Notes under the pieces: model-generated
What the model saw: only the letters and a program-made list of their open reading frames with translations
Database searches by the model: none
What the model was told of the DNA's origin: nothing
Shown here: piece after piece, positions 33,534-41,035 of the stretch
How the letters are laid out: the number at the start of each line of letters is the position of its first letter
Numbering within the stretch: the stretch's first letter is position 1
Assembly: GCA_015064945.1 (NCBI GenBank)
Contig: SVRF01000007.1
Coordinates: 1-52,890, forward strand
DNA: 52,890 nucleotides
Direction: 5' to 3'
From: Oscillospiraceae bacterium
GTDB taxonomy: Bacteria > Bacillota > Clostridia > Oscillospirales > CAG-382
Translations under genes and position numbers: made by a program

Positions 33534-34880
33534 ATGGGCGTAAAAATTGTAACAATAGGCGGCGGTTCTTCTTATACTCCCGAACTTGTTGAGGGCTTTA
33601 TAAAGAGATATGACCGTTTACCCGTAGACGAGCTTTGGCTTGTTGATATTGATGAAGGCAAGGAAAAGCTGGAGATAGTTTCTGCCCTTGCAAGAAGACA
33701 GATAGAAAAGGCAGGCCTTCCCATTAAGCTTTACACCACCCTCGACCGCAGAGAAGCGCTTCCCGGTGCAGACTTCGTTACCACACAGATGCGTGTAGGT
33801 CTGCTTGACGCAAGAATAAAGGACGAGCGCATCCCCTTAAGCCACGGCATTTTAGGTCAGGAGACCAACGGTGCAGGCGGTTTGTTCAAGGGTCTGCGCA
33901 CCATCCCCGTAATACTTGATATTTGTAAGGACATTAAAGAGCTTTGCCCCGACGCATGGCTTATAAACTTTACCAACCCCGCCGGTATGGTTACCGAAGC
34001 TATCAACCGCTACGGCGTACATAAGAAAGCAATAGGTCTTTGCAACGTGCCCATCAATATGCACAGCGGCATAGCAAAGATAGTTGACAGACCTGCTGAA
34101 GAAGTTGAGGTTTTGTTCGGCGGTCTTAACCACATGGTATTTGCCACCAGCGTTTCCGTTGACGGCGAAGACAAGACTGCAGATGTCCTTGATAAGTGGG
34201 GCACTATGAGTATGAACAACATCACAGGCATCAGCTGGAACAAGGGCTTTGTAGATGCACTTGGTGTTATCCCCTGCCCCTACCACAGATATTTCTATAT
34301 GGCAAAGGAATATCTTGAAGAGGCCATCGAAAAGTTCGAACACAACGGCACCCGTGCCGAGATGGTTAAGCAGGTTGAGACCGACCTGTTTGAGATTTAC
34401 AAGAACCCCGATCTTAACGAAAAACCCGAGCTGCTTTCCAAGCGTGGCGGCGCACTTTACAGCGATGCGGCTTGTAACCTTATCTGCTCCATCTACACCG
34501 ACAAGGGCGATATTCAGGTAGTTAACACCCTTAACAAGGGCAAGGCTATAGAAAACTTTGACGAGGACGAGGTTGTTGAGGTTAGCTGTCGCATAACCAA
34601 GGACGGTCCCATCCCCGTTAAGATAGGTAAGCTTCCCAAGGCTACCAACGGTCTTATTCAGGAGATCAAGTCCTTCGAGATAGCTTCCGTTGAAGCGGCT
34701 GTAAGCGGCGACTATAACAAGGCACTGCTCGCAATGATGATCAACCCCTTGGTTGCCAGCCAAAAGTACGCTATCCCCGTACTTGACGAGCTTCTTATGG
34801 CGCACAGAAAGTATCTGCCCCAGTTTGCCGATTGGTTTGCAAAGAAGGACGCAGAAAAGCAGGAGAACACCGATGAGTGA
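33534..34880 (+). CDS. 6-phospho-beta-glucosidase, glycoside hydrolase family 4
   Basis: NAD- and metal-dependent hydrolase that splits 6-phospho-beta-glucosides. The 448-residue protein starts with the Rossmann loop VTIGGGSSYTPELVEG, then has FVTTQMRVGLLDARIKDE, NFTNPAGMVTEA, the metal-binding Cys in LCNVPI and His in GLNHMVF. The length and CNVPI point to the phospho-beta-glucosidase group (CelF/LicH-like) rather than alpha-glucosidases. It follows the BglK-like kinase by 22 bases and overlaps ahcY by eight. Confidence 0.93.
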   Translation: MGVKIVTIGGGSSYTPELVEGFIKRYDRLPVDELWLVDIDEGKEKLEIVSALARRQIEKAGLPIKLYTTLDRREALPGADFVTTQMRVGLLDARIKDERIPLSHGILGQETNGAGGLFKGLRTIPVILDICKDIKELCPDAWLINFTNPAGMVTEAINRYGVHKKAIGLCNVPINMHSGIAKIVDRPAEEVEVLFGGLNHMVFATSVSVDGEDKTADVLDKWGTMSMNNITGISWNKGFVDALGVIPCPYHRYFYMAKEYLEEAIEKFEHNGTRAEMVKQVETDLFEIYKNPDLNEKPELLSKRGGALYSDAACNLICSIYTDKGDIQVVNTLNKGKAIENFDEDEVVEVSCRITKDGPIPVKIGKLPKATNGLIQEIKSFEIASVEAAVSGDYNKALLAMMINPLVASQKYAIPVLDELLMAHRKYLPQFADWFAKKDAEKQENTDE

Positions 34881-36120
34881 GATCAGAGATATAAACCTGT
34901 GGGAACAGGGTGAGATGAAAATTGGCTGGGTTAAGAGCAATATGCCCCTGCTTCGCGCTATCGAAGCGGAGTTTGAGGAAGACAAGCCCTTCAGGGGCCT
35001 CAAGGTTGCCCTTTCCATCCATCTGGAGGCAAAGACTGCCTACCTTTGCCGTGTGCTTGCCGCAGGCGGTGCAGAGATGTACATCACGGGCAGTAATCCC
35101 CTTTCCACACAGGACGACGTTGCCGCCGCTTTGGTCAAGGGCGGGCTTAACGTGTTCGCTTGGCACGCCGCTACCGAAGAGGAGTACAAGCGTCACATAA
35201 GCAAGGTTATAGAGGTTGGCCCCAACATCATCATTGATGACGGTGGCGACCTTGTAAGCCTTATCCACAACGAATATCCCGAACTTGCCGCAGACGTACT
35301 TGGCGGCTGTGAGGAGACCACTACCGGCATTATCCGCCTTAAGTCTATGGAGCGTGACGGTGCGCTTAAGTTCCCCATGGTGCTGGTTAACAACGCAAAC
35401 TGCAAGTATCTGTTTGATAACCGCTACGGCACGGGTCAGTCCGTTTGGGACGGCATAAACCGCACCACCAACCTTATAGTTGCCGGCAAGAACGTAGTTG
35501 TTGCAGGCTACGGCTGGTGCGGCAAGGGCGTTGCTAAACGCGCCGCAGGGCTTGGTGCTTCCGTTATCGTTACCGAGATAGACCCCATCAAGGCTATCGA
35601 GGCGGTTATGGACGGCTTCAAGGTTATGAAGATGGAAGATGCCGCTAAGGTGGGCGACTTCTTTGTTACCGTTACGGGCTGTAGCGGCGTTATTTCCGAA
35701 AAGGACTTCCTTAATATGAAGGACGGCGCAATTCTCTGTAACGCAGGTCACTTTAACGTAGAGGTTGATATGGCGTGTCTTGAGAAAATGGCGGTTTCCG
35801 TTAAGGAACGCAGGAACAACATCAACGGCTACACCCTTGAAAACGGCAACACACTTAACGTTATTGCCGAGGGTAGGCTTGTTAACCTGGCGGCAGGTGA
35901 CGGCCACCCTGCAGAGATTATGGATATGAGCTTTGCCATCCAAGCGCTTAGCGCACGCTATATTGCGGAAAACGGCAAGAGCCTTAAGGCAGGCACGGTA
36001 GACGTACCTGTGGAAACCGACCGCCGTGTTGCAGGTATGAAGCTTGCCGCTTGGGGCGTGGAAATAGATACCCTCACCCCCGAACAGGAAAAGTACCTCA
36101 ATAGCTGGAACTTGGAGTAA
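34873..36120 (+). CDS. ahcY: Adenosylhomocysteinase
   Basis: Hydrolyses S-adenosylhomocysteine to adenosine and homocysteine. The ATG at 34873 follows AGGAG and begins MSEIRDINLWEQGEMKIGW; the open frame further upstream lies inside the GH4 gene. The 415-residue protein has HLEAKTAYL, the NAD-binding VVVAGYGWCGKGVAKRA, GCEETTTG, NCKYLFDNRYGTGQS and the terminal AAGDGHPAEIMDMSFA. The short form without the eukaryotic insert is usual in anaerobic Firmicutes. It ends before paired terminators. Confidence 0.94.
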   Translation: MSEIRDINLWEQGEMKIGWVKSNMPLLRAIEAEFEEDKPFRGLKVALSIHLEAKTAYLCRVLAAGGAEMYITGSNPLSTQDDVAAALVKGGLNVFAWHAATEEEYKRHISKVIEVGPNIIIDDGGDLVSLIHNEYPELAADVLGGCEETTTGIIRLKSMERDGALKFPMVLVNNANCKYLFDNRYGTGQSVWDGINRTTNLIVAGKNVVVAGYGWCGKGVAKRAAGLGASVIVTEIDPIKAIEAVMDGFKVMKMEDAAKVGDFFVTVTGCSGVISEKDFLNMKDGAILCNAGHFNVEVDMACLEKMAVSVKERRNNINGYTLENGNTLNVIAEGRLVNLAAGDGHPAEIMDMSFAIQALSARYIAENGKSLKAGTVDVPVETDRRVAGMKLAAWGVEIDTLTPEQEKYLNSWNLE

Positions 36121-36149
36121 GCATCCCAAAGCAATAAACACATAACGCA

Positions 36150-36184
36150 AAAAGGCTTTTCGGCGTCATACCGAAAAGCCTTTT
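36150..36184. terminator. Bidirectional terminator after ahcY
   Basis: AAAAGGCTTTTCGG (36150-36163) pairs perfectly with CCGAAAAGCCTTTT (36171-36184) around a seven-base loop. Confidence 0.88.
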
Positions 36185-36234
36185 GTATATCTGCAAATCG
36201 CTTTTGCAAAGTACTCACAGAGATGTATTACATA

Positions 36235-36283
36235 AAAAGGAACGGTATGCCGCCCGCTCTGCAACATATCGTTCCTTTTATTT
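36235..36283. terminator. Second bidirectional terminator between convergent genes
   Basis: AAAAGGAACGGTATG (36235-36249) pairs with CATATCGTTCCTTTT (36265-36279) with a single G-U pair; T-rich sequence follows on both strands. It most likely serves the minus-strand LRR gene. Confidence 0.82.
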
Positions 36284-36313
36284 GCCAACCGAAAGCATCG
36301 GCTGTTTTTTACC

Positions 36314-38143
36314 TTAAAACTCTGAAATAAGCTTAGCGTCGTACTTAAGTATCTGTGCCGCATCAAGGCTGTTAACTACGCCGTCGCCGTTAACGTCCGC
36401 CGCTGTAAGCCCGTCAGCCTCAAGAGTGATAAGCTTAGCGTCGTGCTTAAGAAGTTGCGCCGCATCAAGGCTGTTTATAACCCCGTCACCGTTAACGTCG
36501 CCGTAAAGAATATCCCCTTCATCGTCAGAGGGTTCATCCTCAGTGATTTCATCTTCAGAGATCTCTTCATTGGTAGTTTTTTCAGAAGATACTTCTTCTG
36601 TTATTTCGCCCTCAGAAGAGCCGTCTTCTTCGTCCTCAAAACCGAACATAATGTTAGCAGATGTTAAATCTTCGTTATACGCACCTATGGACATAGCATC
36701 CCATTCAGCTTGACTGCCTTCATATTTAACGGTTAGAATATTGCAATCATAAAATGCAGAGTCACCAATATAAGCAACGCTGTCAGGAATAATTACACTT
36801 GTGTGGTTAATACGGCTAAAAAAAGCTCTGGAAGCAATTGTAAGCGTGCCGCTTTTAATGGTATATTCACCGCTCACTTCATTAGAAGCTCTTATTAAAT
36901 GATTGCCTATATACAACACGCCGTCTTCCCAATTATCTTCATTGTTGTAATATGCTGTATCGTAAAAAGCTTCACTACCAATACAAGTAATACTATCGGG
37001 AAGGGATATATACTCAAGGGAAGAACACCAAGAAAACGCACTTTCACCAATATAAGTAACGCTGTTAGGAAGAGTTATGCTTTTAAGGGAAGAGTGCCAA
37101 GCAAATGCATCTCCGCCAATAGCTGTTACACCGTCAGGAATAATTACACTTGTTAGGTTATAAACGTTATTAAAAGCTCTGTTAGCAATTGCAAGTGTGC
37201 CGCTTTTAATGATATATTCACCGCTTATATCAGAAGAAGCTTTTATTAAATGATTGCCAATGTACAATTCGCCGTTTTCCCAATTATCTTCATTGTTGTA
37301 ATATGCCGTATCATCAAAAGCTTCATCACCAATATAAGTAACGCTGTCGGGAAGCACTATGCTTTCAAGGGAAGTGCAATCATAGAACGCCCGGTTACCA
37401 ATATAAGTAACGCTGTCGGGAAGGGTTATGCTTGTAAGAGCAGTACAACAATAGAACACCCGAGCCCCAATATTGGTTACGCTTTCGGAGATGCTTACGC
37501 TTGAAAGAGAGGCGCAATTACAGAACGCATTTTCACCAATGGAAGAAATGCTGTCGGGAAGGGTTATGTTCTCAAGTGAAGAGCATCCTCGAAACGCCTC
37601 GTCTCCAATAATAGTAACGCTGTCGGGTATGCTTACGCTTGAAAGAGAGGCGCATTTATAGAACGCACTTTCACCAATAGAGGTAACGCTGTAGGGGATG
37701 GTTATACTTGTAAGAGCAAAGCAACCATAAAACGCATAGTTCCCAATAGTTGTTACGCCATTTGCAATATTTACGGTTTCGATCTCTCCATGATATCCAT
37801 ACCAAGGTGAGCATAAATCACCATAATATGAATAATTTGCCATATCGCCCGTACCCGCAATATTAAGGACACCTGTATCTGTATCAAAAGTCCACGTTAA
37901 ATTGTCGCCACAAGTGCCGCTATAAATGGTTTTAGGATTTATGTCTTCCACACCACCGGTAACAGCTTGAGGGCTTACATTATCAGTGTCATCTACAACA
38001 GCCTGAGGGCTTGTATCGCTGTTGTTTGATATTACTTTAAGCGCCTTAGGGAGAGGTTCATAGTCAAGCTCTGCCGCAGCATAAGTAAATCCACCACTCA
38101 GGCAAAGACAAAATACAAGAACAAGTGCTGTTAGTCTTTTCAT
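36314..38143 (-). CDS. Secreted BspA-type leucine-rich repeat protein with C-terminal dockerin
   Basis: A 609-residue secreted protein. It has a signal peptide (MKRLTALVLVFCLCLSGGFT), a GTCGDNLTWTFDTDTGVLNI cap typical of this group, then LRR_5 repeats from about residue 110 to 480 of the form ITLPDSVTYIGNRAFYDCTSLESI. A 117-residue unit containing DTAYYNNEDNWENGELYIGN is present twice. An acidic Ser/Glu linker (about 500-540) leads to two dockerin repeats, DVNGDGVINSLDAAQLLKHD and DVNGDGVVNSLDAAQILKYD. Such proteins usually act in adhesion; the dockerin suggests attachment to a cohesin partner that is not encoded here. Expression may come from a weak upstream promoter or by readthrough. Confidence 0.88.
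   Translation of the reverse strand: MKRLTALVLVFCLCLSGGFTYAAAELDYEPLPKALKVISNNSDTSPQAVVDDTDNVSPQAVTGGVEDINPKTIYSGTCGDNLTWTFDTDTGVLNIAGTGDMANYSYYGDLCSPWYGYHGEIETVNIANGVTTIGNYAFYGCFALTSITIPYSVTSIGESAFYKCASLSSVSIPDSVTIIGDEAFRGCSSLENITLPDSISSIGENAFCNCASLSSVSISESVTNIGARVFYCCTALTSITLPDSVTYIGNRAFYDCTSLESIVLPDSVTYIGDEAFDDTAYYNNEDNWENGELYIGNHLIKASSDISGEYIIKSGTLAIANRAFNNVYNLTSVIIPDGVTAIGGDAFAWHSSLKSITLPNSVTYIGESAFSWCSSLEYISLPDSITCIGSEAFYDTAYYNNEDNWEDGVLYIGNHLIRASNEVSGEYTIKSGTLTIASRAFFSRINHTSVIIPDSVAYIGDSAFYDCNILTVKYEGSQAEWDAMSIGAYNEDLTSANIMFGFEDEEDGSSEGEITEEVSSEKTTNEEISEDEITEDEPSDDEGDILYGDVNGDGVINSLDAAQLLKHDAKLITLEADGLTAADVNGDGVVNSLDAAQILKYDAKLISEF
36901..37330 (-). repeat. Internal 351-base duplication in the LRR protein gene
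   Basis: The segment starting at 36901 recurs 351 bases on, starting at 37252, at high identity, encoding the two DTAYYNNEDNW units 117 residues apart. Outer limits are approximate. Confidence 0.75.
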
Positions 38144-38193
38144 GTTTATCCCTCGCTTTCATTATATTTTTATAATAACATACACCAACGATG

Positions 38194-38213
38194 TGTTTTG
38201 CCTTTGCAAAACA
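38194..38213. other. Short hairpin between the two LRR genes
   Basis: TGTTTTGC (38194-38201) and GCAAAACA (38206-38213) pair around CTTT, three bases after the upstream gene's stop. No T-run follows on the minus strand, so it may slow rather than end transcription. Bases 38144-38190 hold a TATAAT-like box on the minus strand. Confidence 0.4.
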
Positions 38214-38215
38214 GA

Positions 38216-40642
38216 TCAATCGATTTCTATCCACATAGCCGGGCGAATATAACAAGCATTGCTTACTATAGTGCCGCCGGGATTGATATCGCCGTCCGTC
38301 TCTACATAAACCGCCATTCTGCGTGTACCGCCGGAAGTGCGCAACCACCAGAATGACCTTGTGCCCAAAGCTTCCGCATACGGAGTGGGGGAACAGGCTC
38401 TGGAATTACGATCAGGGAAATATTGTAAAAGCTCTGTCTTGTTCAAGCAGAACAGTTTATCCTGCGTGTCATTACCCGATGTGACGGTAAAAACAAACTC
38501 GTTTACATCTGCTATTGCCGTTACCGTAGGTATTTTTGCTTTTTCTGCCGAATTAAATGCGATGTTATAGAAATCGTTGTTCATCCACTGACGCAATGCA
38601 CTGTGCTCCCAAGTTGTTTCGCTATAAGAAGAATGGAAGGGCTGTACATCAAGTAGGTATTTACTTGTAACAAGCATTCTGCCATCTTTTTTGTCAAGAA
38701 CTAACCACTCTATGGCTTCCTTACCGTTAGCTGTATTATTATCCTGCTCATAGCTGCCAAAAGTGATATATTCGCCTATTTCTGCACCGCCCGAATAACC
38801 TTCGTCTCCGCTACTATCTTCCGGAACTATCTCTATTTCTATTTCACCTGTAGAAATCCACATAGCGGGACGGATTGCATACCGTGAAGAGCTTTGGGAA
38901 CCACCGTAATTGTCTACATCACCATCTGCATCAACACATGCAGCTTTTGCCCCATAGCCGCCAACAGTACGCAACCACCAGTAGCAGTACCCTTGATAAT
39001 CACCGTTAGAATTAACATATGCGCCCTTGTATATTGCATATGCAGTAGGCAAGCACGCCCTCGCCGCATCGGAATTAAAATATTTATTTGCTTCTGCGGA
39101 ACTCAGCAAAAACACTTTGTCTTCTGACGAATGACCTTGGTTGCTGTTATATTCAGGATTAGAGTCAGGGTTTGTTGTTACCGTGATAAGTCGATGTTGC
39201 TCTATTTCTGAAAAAGCAGTTTCTATAAACCCGTCATTAAGCCAATATTCGATGCCGCTGTAACACCAATATGTGCCTTCAAGACTGGAATGAAACGACC
39301 TGGCATCCAAACCGTACTTACTTATCACAAGCATTCTGCCATCTTTTTTATCAAGAACAAGCCATTCTATATCTTCTTTACCGTTAGCTGTATTATTATC
39401 CTGCTCGTAACTGCCAAAGGTGACATATTCGCCTATTTCTGCCTCTATGGACGGCAATACCTCCACGTTTTCATTTTCGCTGTTGTTGGAGGGTTGGCTT
39501 GTTTCATCACTGCCTGCAAAACGGTCGCCCGCCGGGAAGCTGTCGATAAGCTGTGCGTCGTACTTAAGTATCTGCGCCGCATCAAGACTGTCAACCTTGC
39601 CGTCGGCATTGACATCCGCAGCCGCAAGCCCGTCACCTTCAAAGACGATAAGCTGTGCATCATACTTAAGGACCTGCGCAGCATCAAGGCTGTTGATATC
39701 CCCATCTCCGTTTACGTCACCGTAAAGAACATCTACCGTTTCAACAAAGCTGTCGTCTTTCCTTTGTTCTTCAGAAGGCTCTTCAACAGGTTCACCTGAA
39801 GATTCCCACACCTCATATGATAAATCTTCAAAAGATTCGTCCTCAGAAGAGACATCCGCAACGCCCTCTTCAGAAGATTCGTCTTCCACACCATAATTAA
39901 ATATTATATTTGCGTTTTCCAAAGGAGCGTTACCGGTAGGAGATATCGTAACATCTGCCCATTCATCCGCACCCCCTGTATAATACACAGTTCCAAGAGA
40001 ATCGCACTCATAGAATGCATCTCTTGAAATAAAAGTGACTCTTTTAGGTATAACAATACTTCTAAGAACACCACAATAAGAAAATATACCGGGATTGATT
40101 TCAGCAAGATTATCAGGAAGAACGATCGTCGAAAGAGATGTATTAAAAGTGAAAGCACACTCACCAATAACCGATACGCTTTTAGGAAGTGTTATGCTTG
40201 AAAGTCCTCTGCAATTGGAAAACGCATAGTCTCCAATATGTGTAACACCGTCGGGAACATCAACACTTCTAAGATTAGAACACAGTTTAAACGCTGAATC
40301 TCCAATGTGAGTGAGGCTTTCGGGAAGAGAAACTTCATAAAGATTTGTACAATTAAAGAACGCACCACTAGCAATAGAAGTTACACCTTCAGCTATATTT
40401 ATTTTTTTAATATTATTGCTATAGTTATCCCAACCCTGAGTCCCCTCTGACATTTCGCCCGTTCCGGAAATTTCTAAAGTGCCAATCTCTGTAATAAGTG
40501 ACCATGTTAAGTTTTCGCCGCAATCACCAGAGTAAAAGCCTTTTACGGTTGGCGAAACACTGACTACAGTAGCGATAACTGTAAACGAACACAGCCCTAA
40601 GCACAGGGCTATGGCAAGAAAAAGTGCTGTTAGTTTTTTCAT
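38216..40642 (-). CDS. Secreted LRR protein with internal dockerin and two C-terminal DUF6273 domains
   Basis: An 808-residue secreted multidomain protein. Signal peptide MKKLTALFLAIALCLGLCSF; cap GDCGENLTWSL; LRR_5 repeats about residues 80-230 (VTHIGDYAFSNCRGLSSITL style); acidic Ser/Glu linker about 250-310; dockerin repeats DVNGDGDINSLDAAQVLKYD and DVNADGKVDSLDAAQILKYD about 315-375; then two copies of a domain with EIGEYVTFGSYEQDNNTANG, IEWLVLDKKDGRMLV, YWWLRT or FWWLRT, and IRPAMWI (about 405-600 and 625-808). The last pattern matches DUF6273, related to C-type-lectin-like folds (from memory). A dockerin in the middle is unusual. Its promoter is adjacent to GATATC boxes and a divergent RHH gene. 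Confidence 0.87.
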   Translation of the reverse strand: MKKLTALFLAIALCLGLCSFTVIATVVSVSPTVKGFYSGDCGENLTWSLITEIGTLEISGTGEMSEGTQGWDNYSNNIKKINIAEGVTSIASGAFFNCTNLYEVSLPESLTHIGDSAFKLCSNLRSVDVPDGVTHIGDYAFSNCRGLSSITLPKSVSVIGECAFTFNTSLSTIVLPDNLAEINPGIFSYCGVLRSIVIPKRVTFISRDAFYECDSLGTVYYTGGADEWADVTISPTGNAPLENANIIFNYGVEDESSEEGVADVSSEDESFEDLSYEVWESSGEPVEEPSEEQRKDDSFVETVDVLYGDVNGDGDINSLDAAQVLKYDAQLIVFEGDGLAAADVNADGKVDSLDAAQILKYDAQLIDSFPAGDRFAGSDETSQPSNNSENENVEVLPSIEAEIGEYVTFGSYEQDNNTANGKEDIEWLVLDKKDGRMLVISKYGLDARSFHSSLEGTYWCYSGIEYWLNDGFIETAFSEIEQHRLITVTTNPDSNPEYNSNQGHSSEDKVFLLSSAEANKYFNSDAARACLPTAYAIYKGAYVNSNGDYQGYCYWWLRTVGGYGAKAACVDADGDVDNYGGSQSSSRYAIRPAMWISTGEIEIEIVPEDSSGDEGYSGGAEIGEYITFGSYEQDNNTANGKEAIEWLVLDKKDGRMLVTSKYLLDVQPFHSSYSETTWEHSALRQWMNNDFYNIAFNSAEKAKIPTVTAIADVNEFVFTVTSGNDTQDKLFCLNKTELLQYFPDRNSRACSPTPYAEALGTRSFWWLRTSGGTRRMAVYVETDGDINPGGTIVSNACYIRPAMWIEID

Positions 40643-40666
40643 AAACGCTCATCCTTTCTTGTCAGT

Positions 40667-40696
40667 AATATCGTTTGTGATATCACCTACGATATC
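40667..40696. promoter_or_regulatory. Three 12-base-spaced GATATC-like boxes
   Basis: AATATC (40667-40672), GATATC (40679-40684) and GATATC (40691-40696) are exactly 12 bases apart, just downstream of the minus-strand -10 box, where they would cover the start of the LRR transcript. Ribbon-helix-helix proteins commonly bind such iterated short sites, and one is encoded next door. Confidence 0.6.
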
Positions 40697-40698
40697 AA

Positions 40699-40728
40699 AT
40701 TGTAACATACAACGGTGTGATTTGTCAA
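40699..40728 (-). promoter_or_regulatory. Promoter of the LRR-dockerin-DUF6273 gene
   Basis: Minus strand TTGACA (40723-40728), 18-base spacer, TACAAT (40699-40704). A TATAAT on the plus strand at 40731-40736 may serve the divergent RHH gene, but it lacks a good -35 box. Confidence 0.65.
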
Positions 40729-40787
40729 GGTATAATTATCATAAAGTTATGTTAAATTACTACAGCAATACAAAAAAGGTGAGTGAA

Positions 40788-40970
40788 ATGAAAAACGAAA
40801 CGTTGAAGATTAAGCGCCGTGGCGAGGATGGACACAGAACCATCACGGTACGAATTAAAGAAAGCACCCTTGCAAGACTGGACAGCATTGCGGCAGAAAG
40901 CAACTATTCCCGCAATGAGCTGATAAACATAATATTGGAGCACGGGGTTGACAATATAGAGATAGAATAA
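40788..40970 (+). CDS. Ribbon-helix-helix (CopG/Arc-like) DNA-binding protein
   Basis: A 60-residue protein. The segment HRTITVRIKESTLARLDSIA gives the DNA-contacting beta-strand (TITVRI) and first helix, and SNYSRNELINIILEHGVD the turn and second helix, the standard RHH layout; such proteins bind DNA as paired dimers. The ATG at 40788 follows AAGGTGAG; the frame is open upstream but that part is non-coding promoter sequence. It is divergent from the LRR-DUF6273 gene, and the GATATC boxes between them are candidate sites. It could also be an antitoxin, but no toxin gene is adjacent. Confidence 0.85.
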   Translation: MKNETLKIKRRGEDGHRTITVRIKESTLARLDSIAAESNYSRNELINIILEHGVDNIEIE

Positions 40971-40980
40971 AACAAAGACA

Positions 40981-41020
40981 CAAAAGCACCGCAGACCCTT
41001 TTCGATCTGCGGTGCTTTTG
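40981..41020. terminator. Bidirectional terminator between RHH gene and glucosaminidase gene
   Basis: CAAAAGCACCGCAGA (40981-40995) pairs perfectly with TCTGCGGTGCTTTTG (41006-41020) around a ten-base loop, with T-runs on both strands. Confidence 0.9.
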
Positions 41021-41035
41021 TTTTTATCTCTTAAT

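Noticed and set aside
34795..36150. Antisense open frame of about 451 codons opposite ahcY
   Set aside because: No domain or start signal; ahcY on the other strand is unmistakable.
36900..37700. Regularly spaced repeats suggesting a CRISPR array
   Set aside because: The periodicity comes from leucine-rich-repeat codons within one long frame; units vary and there are no unique spacers between identical repeats.
40788..40970. RHH protein as antitoxin of a toxin-antitoxin pair
   Set aside because: A terminator follows directly and no small toxin-like gene is adjacent on either strand.
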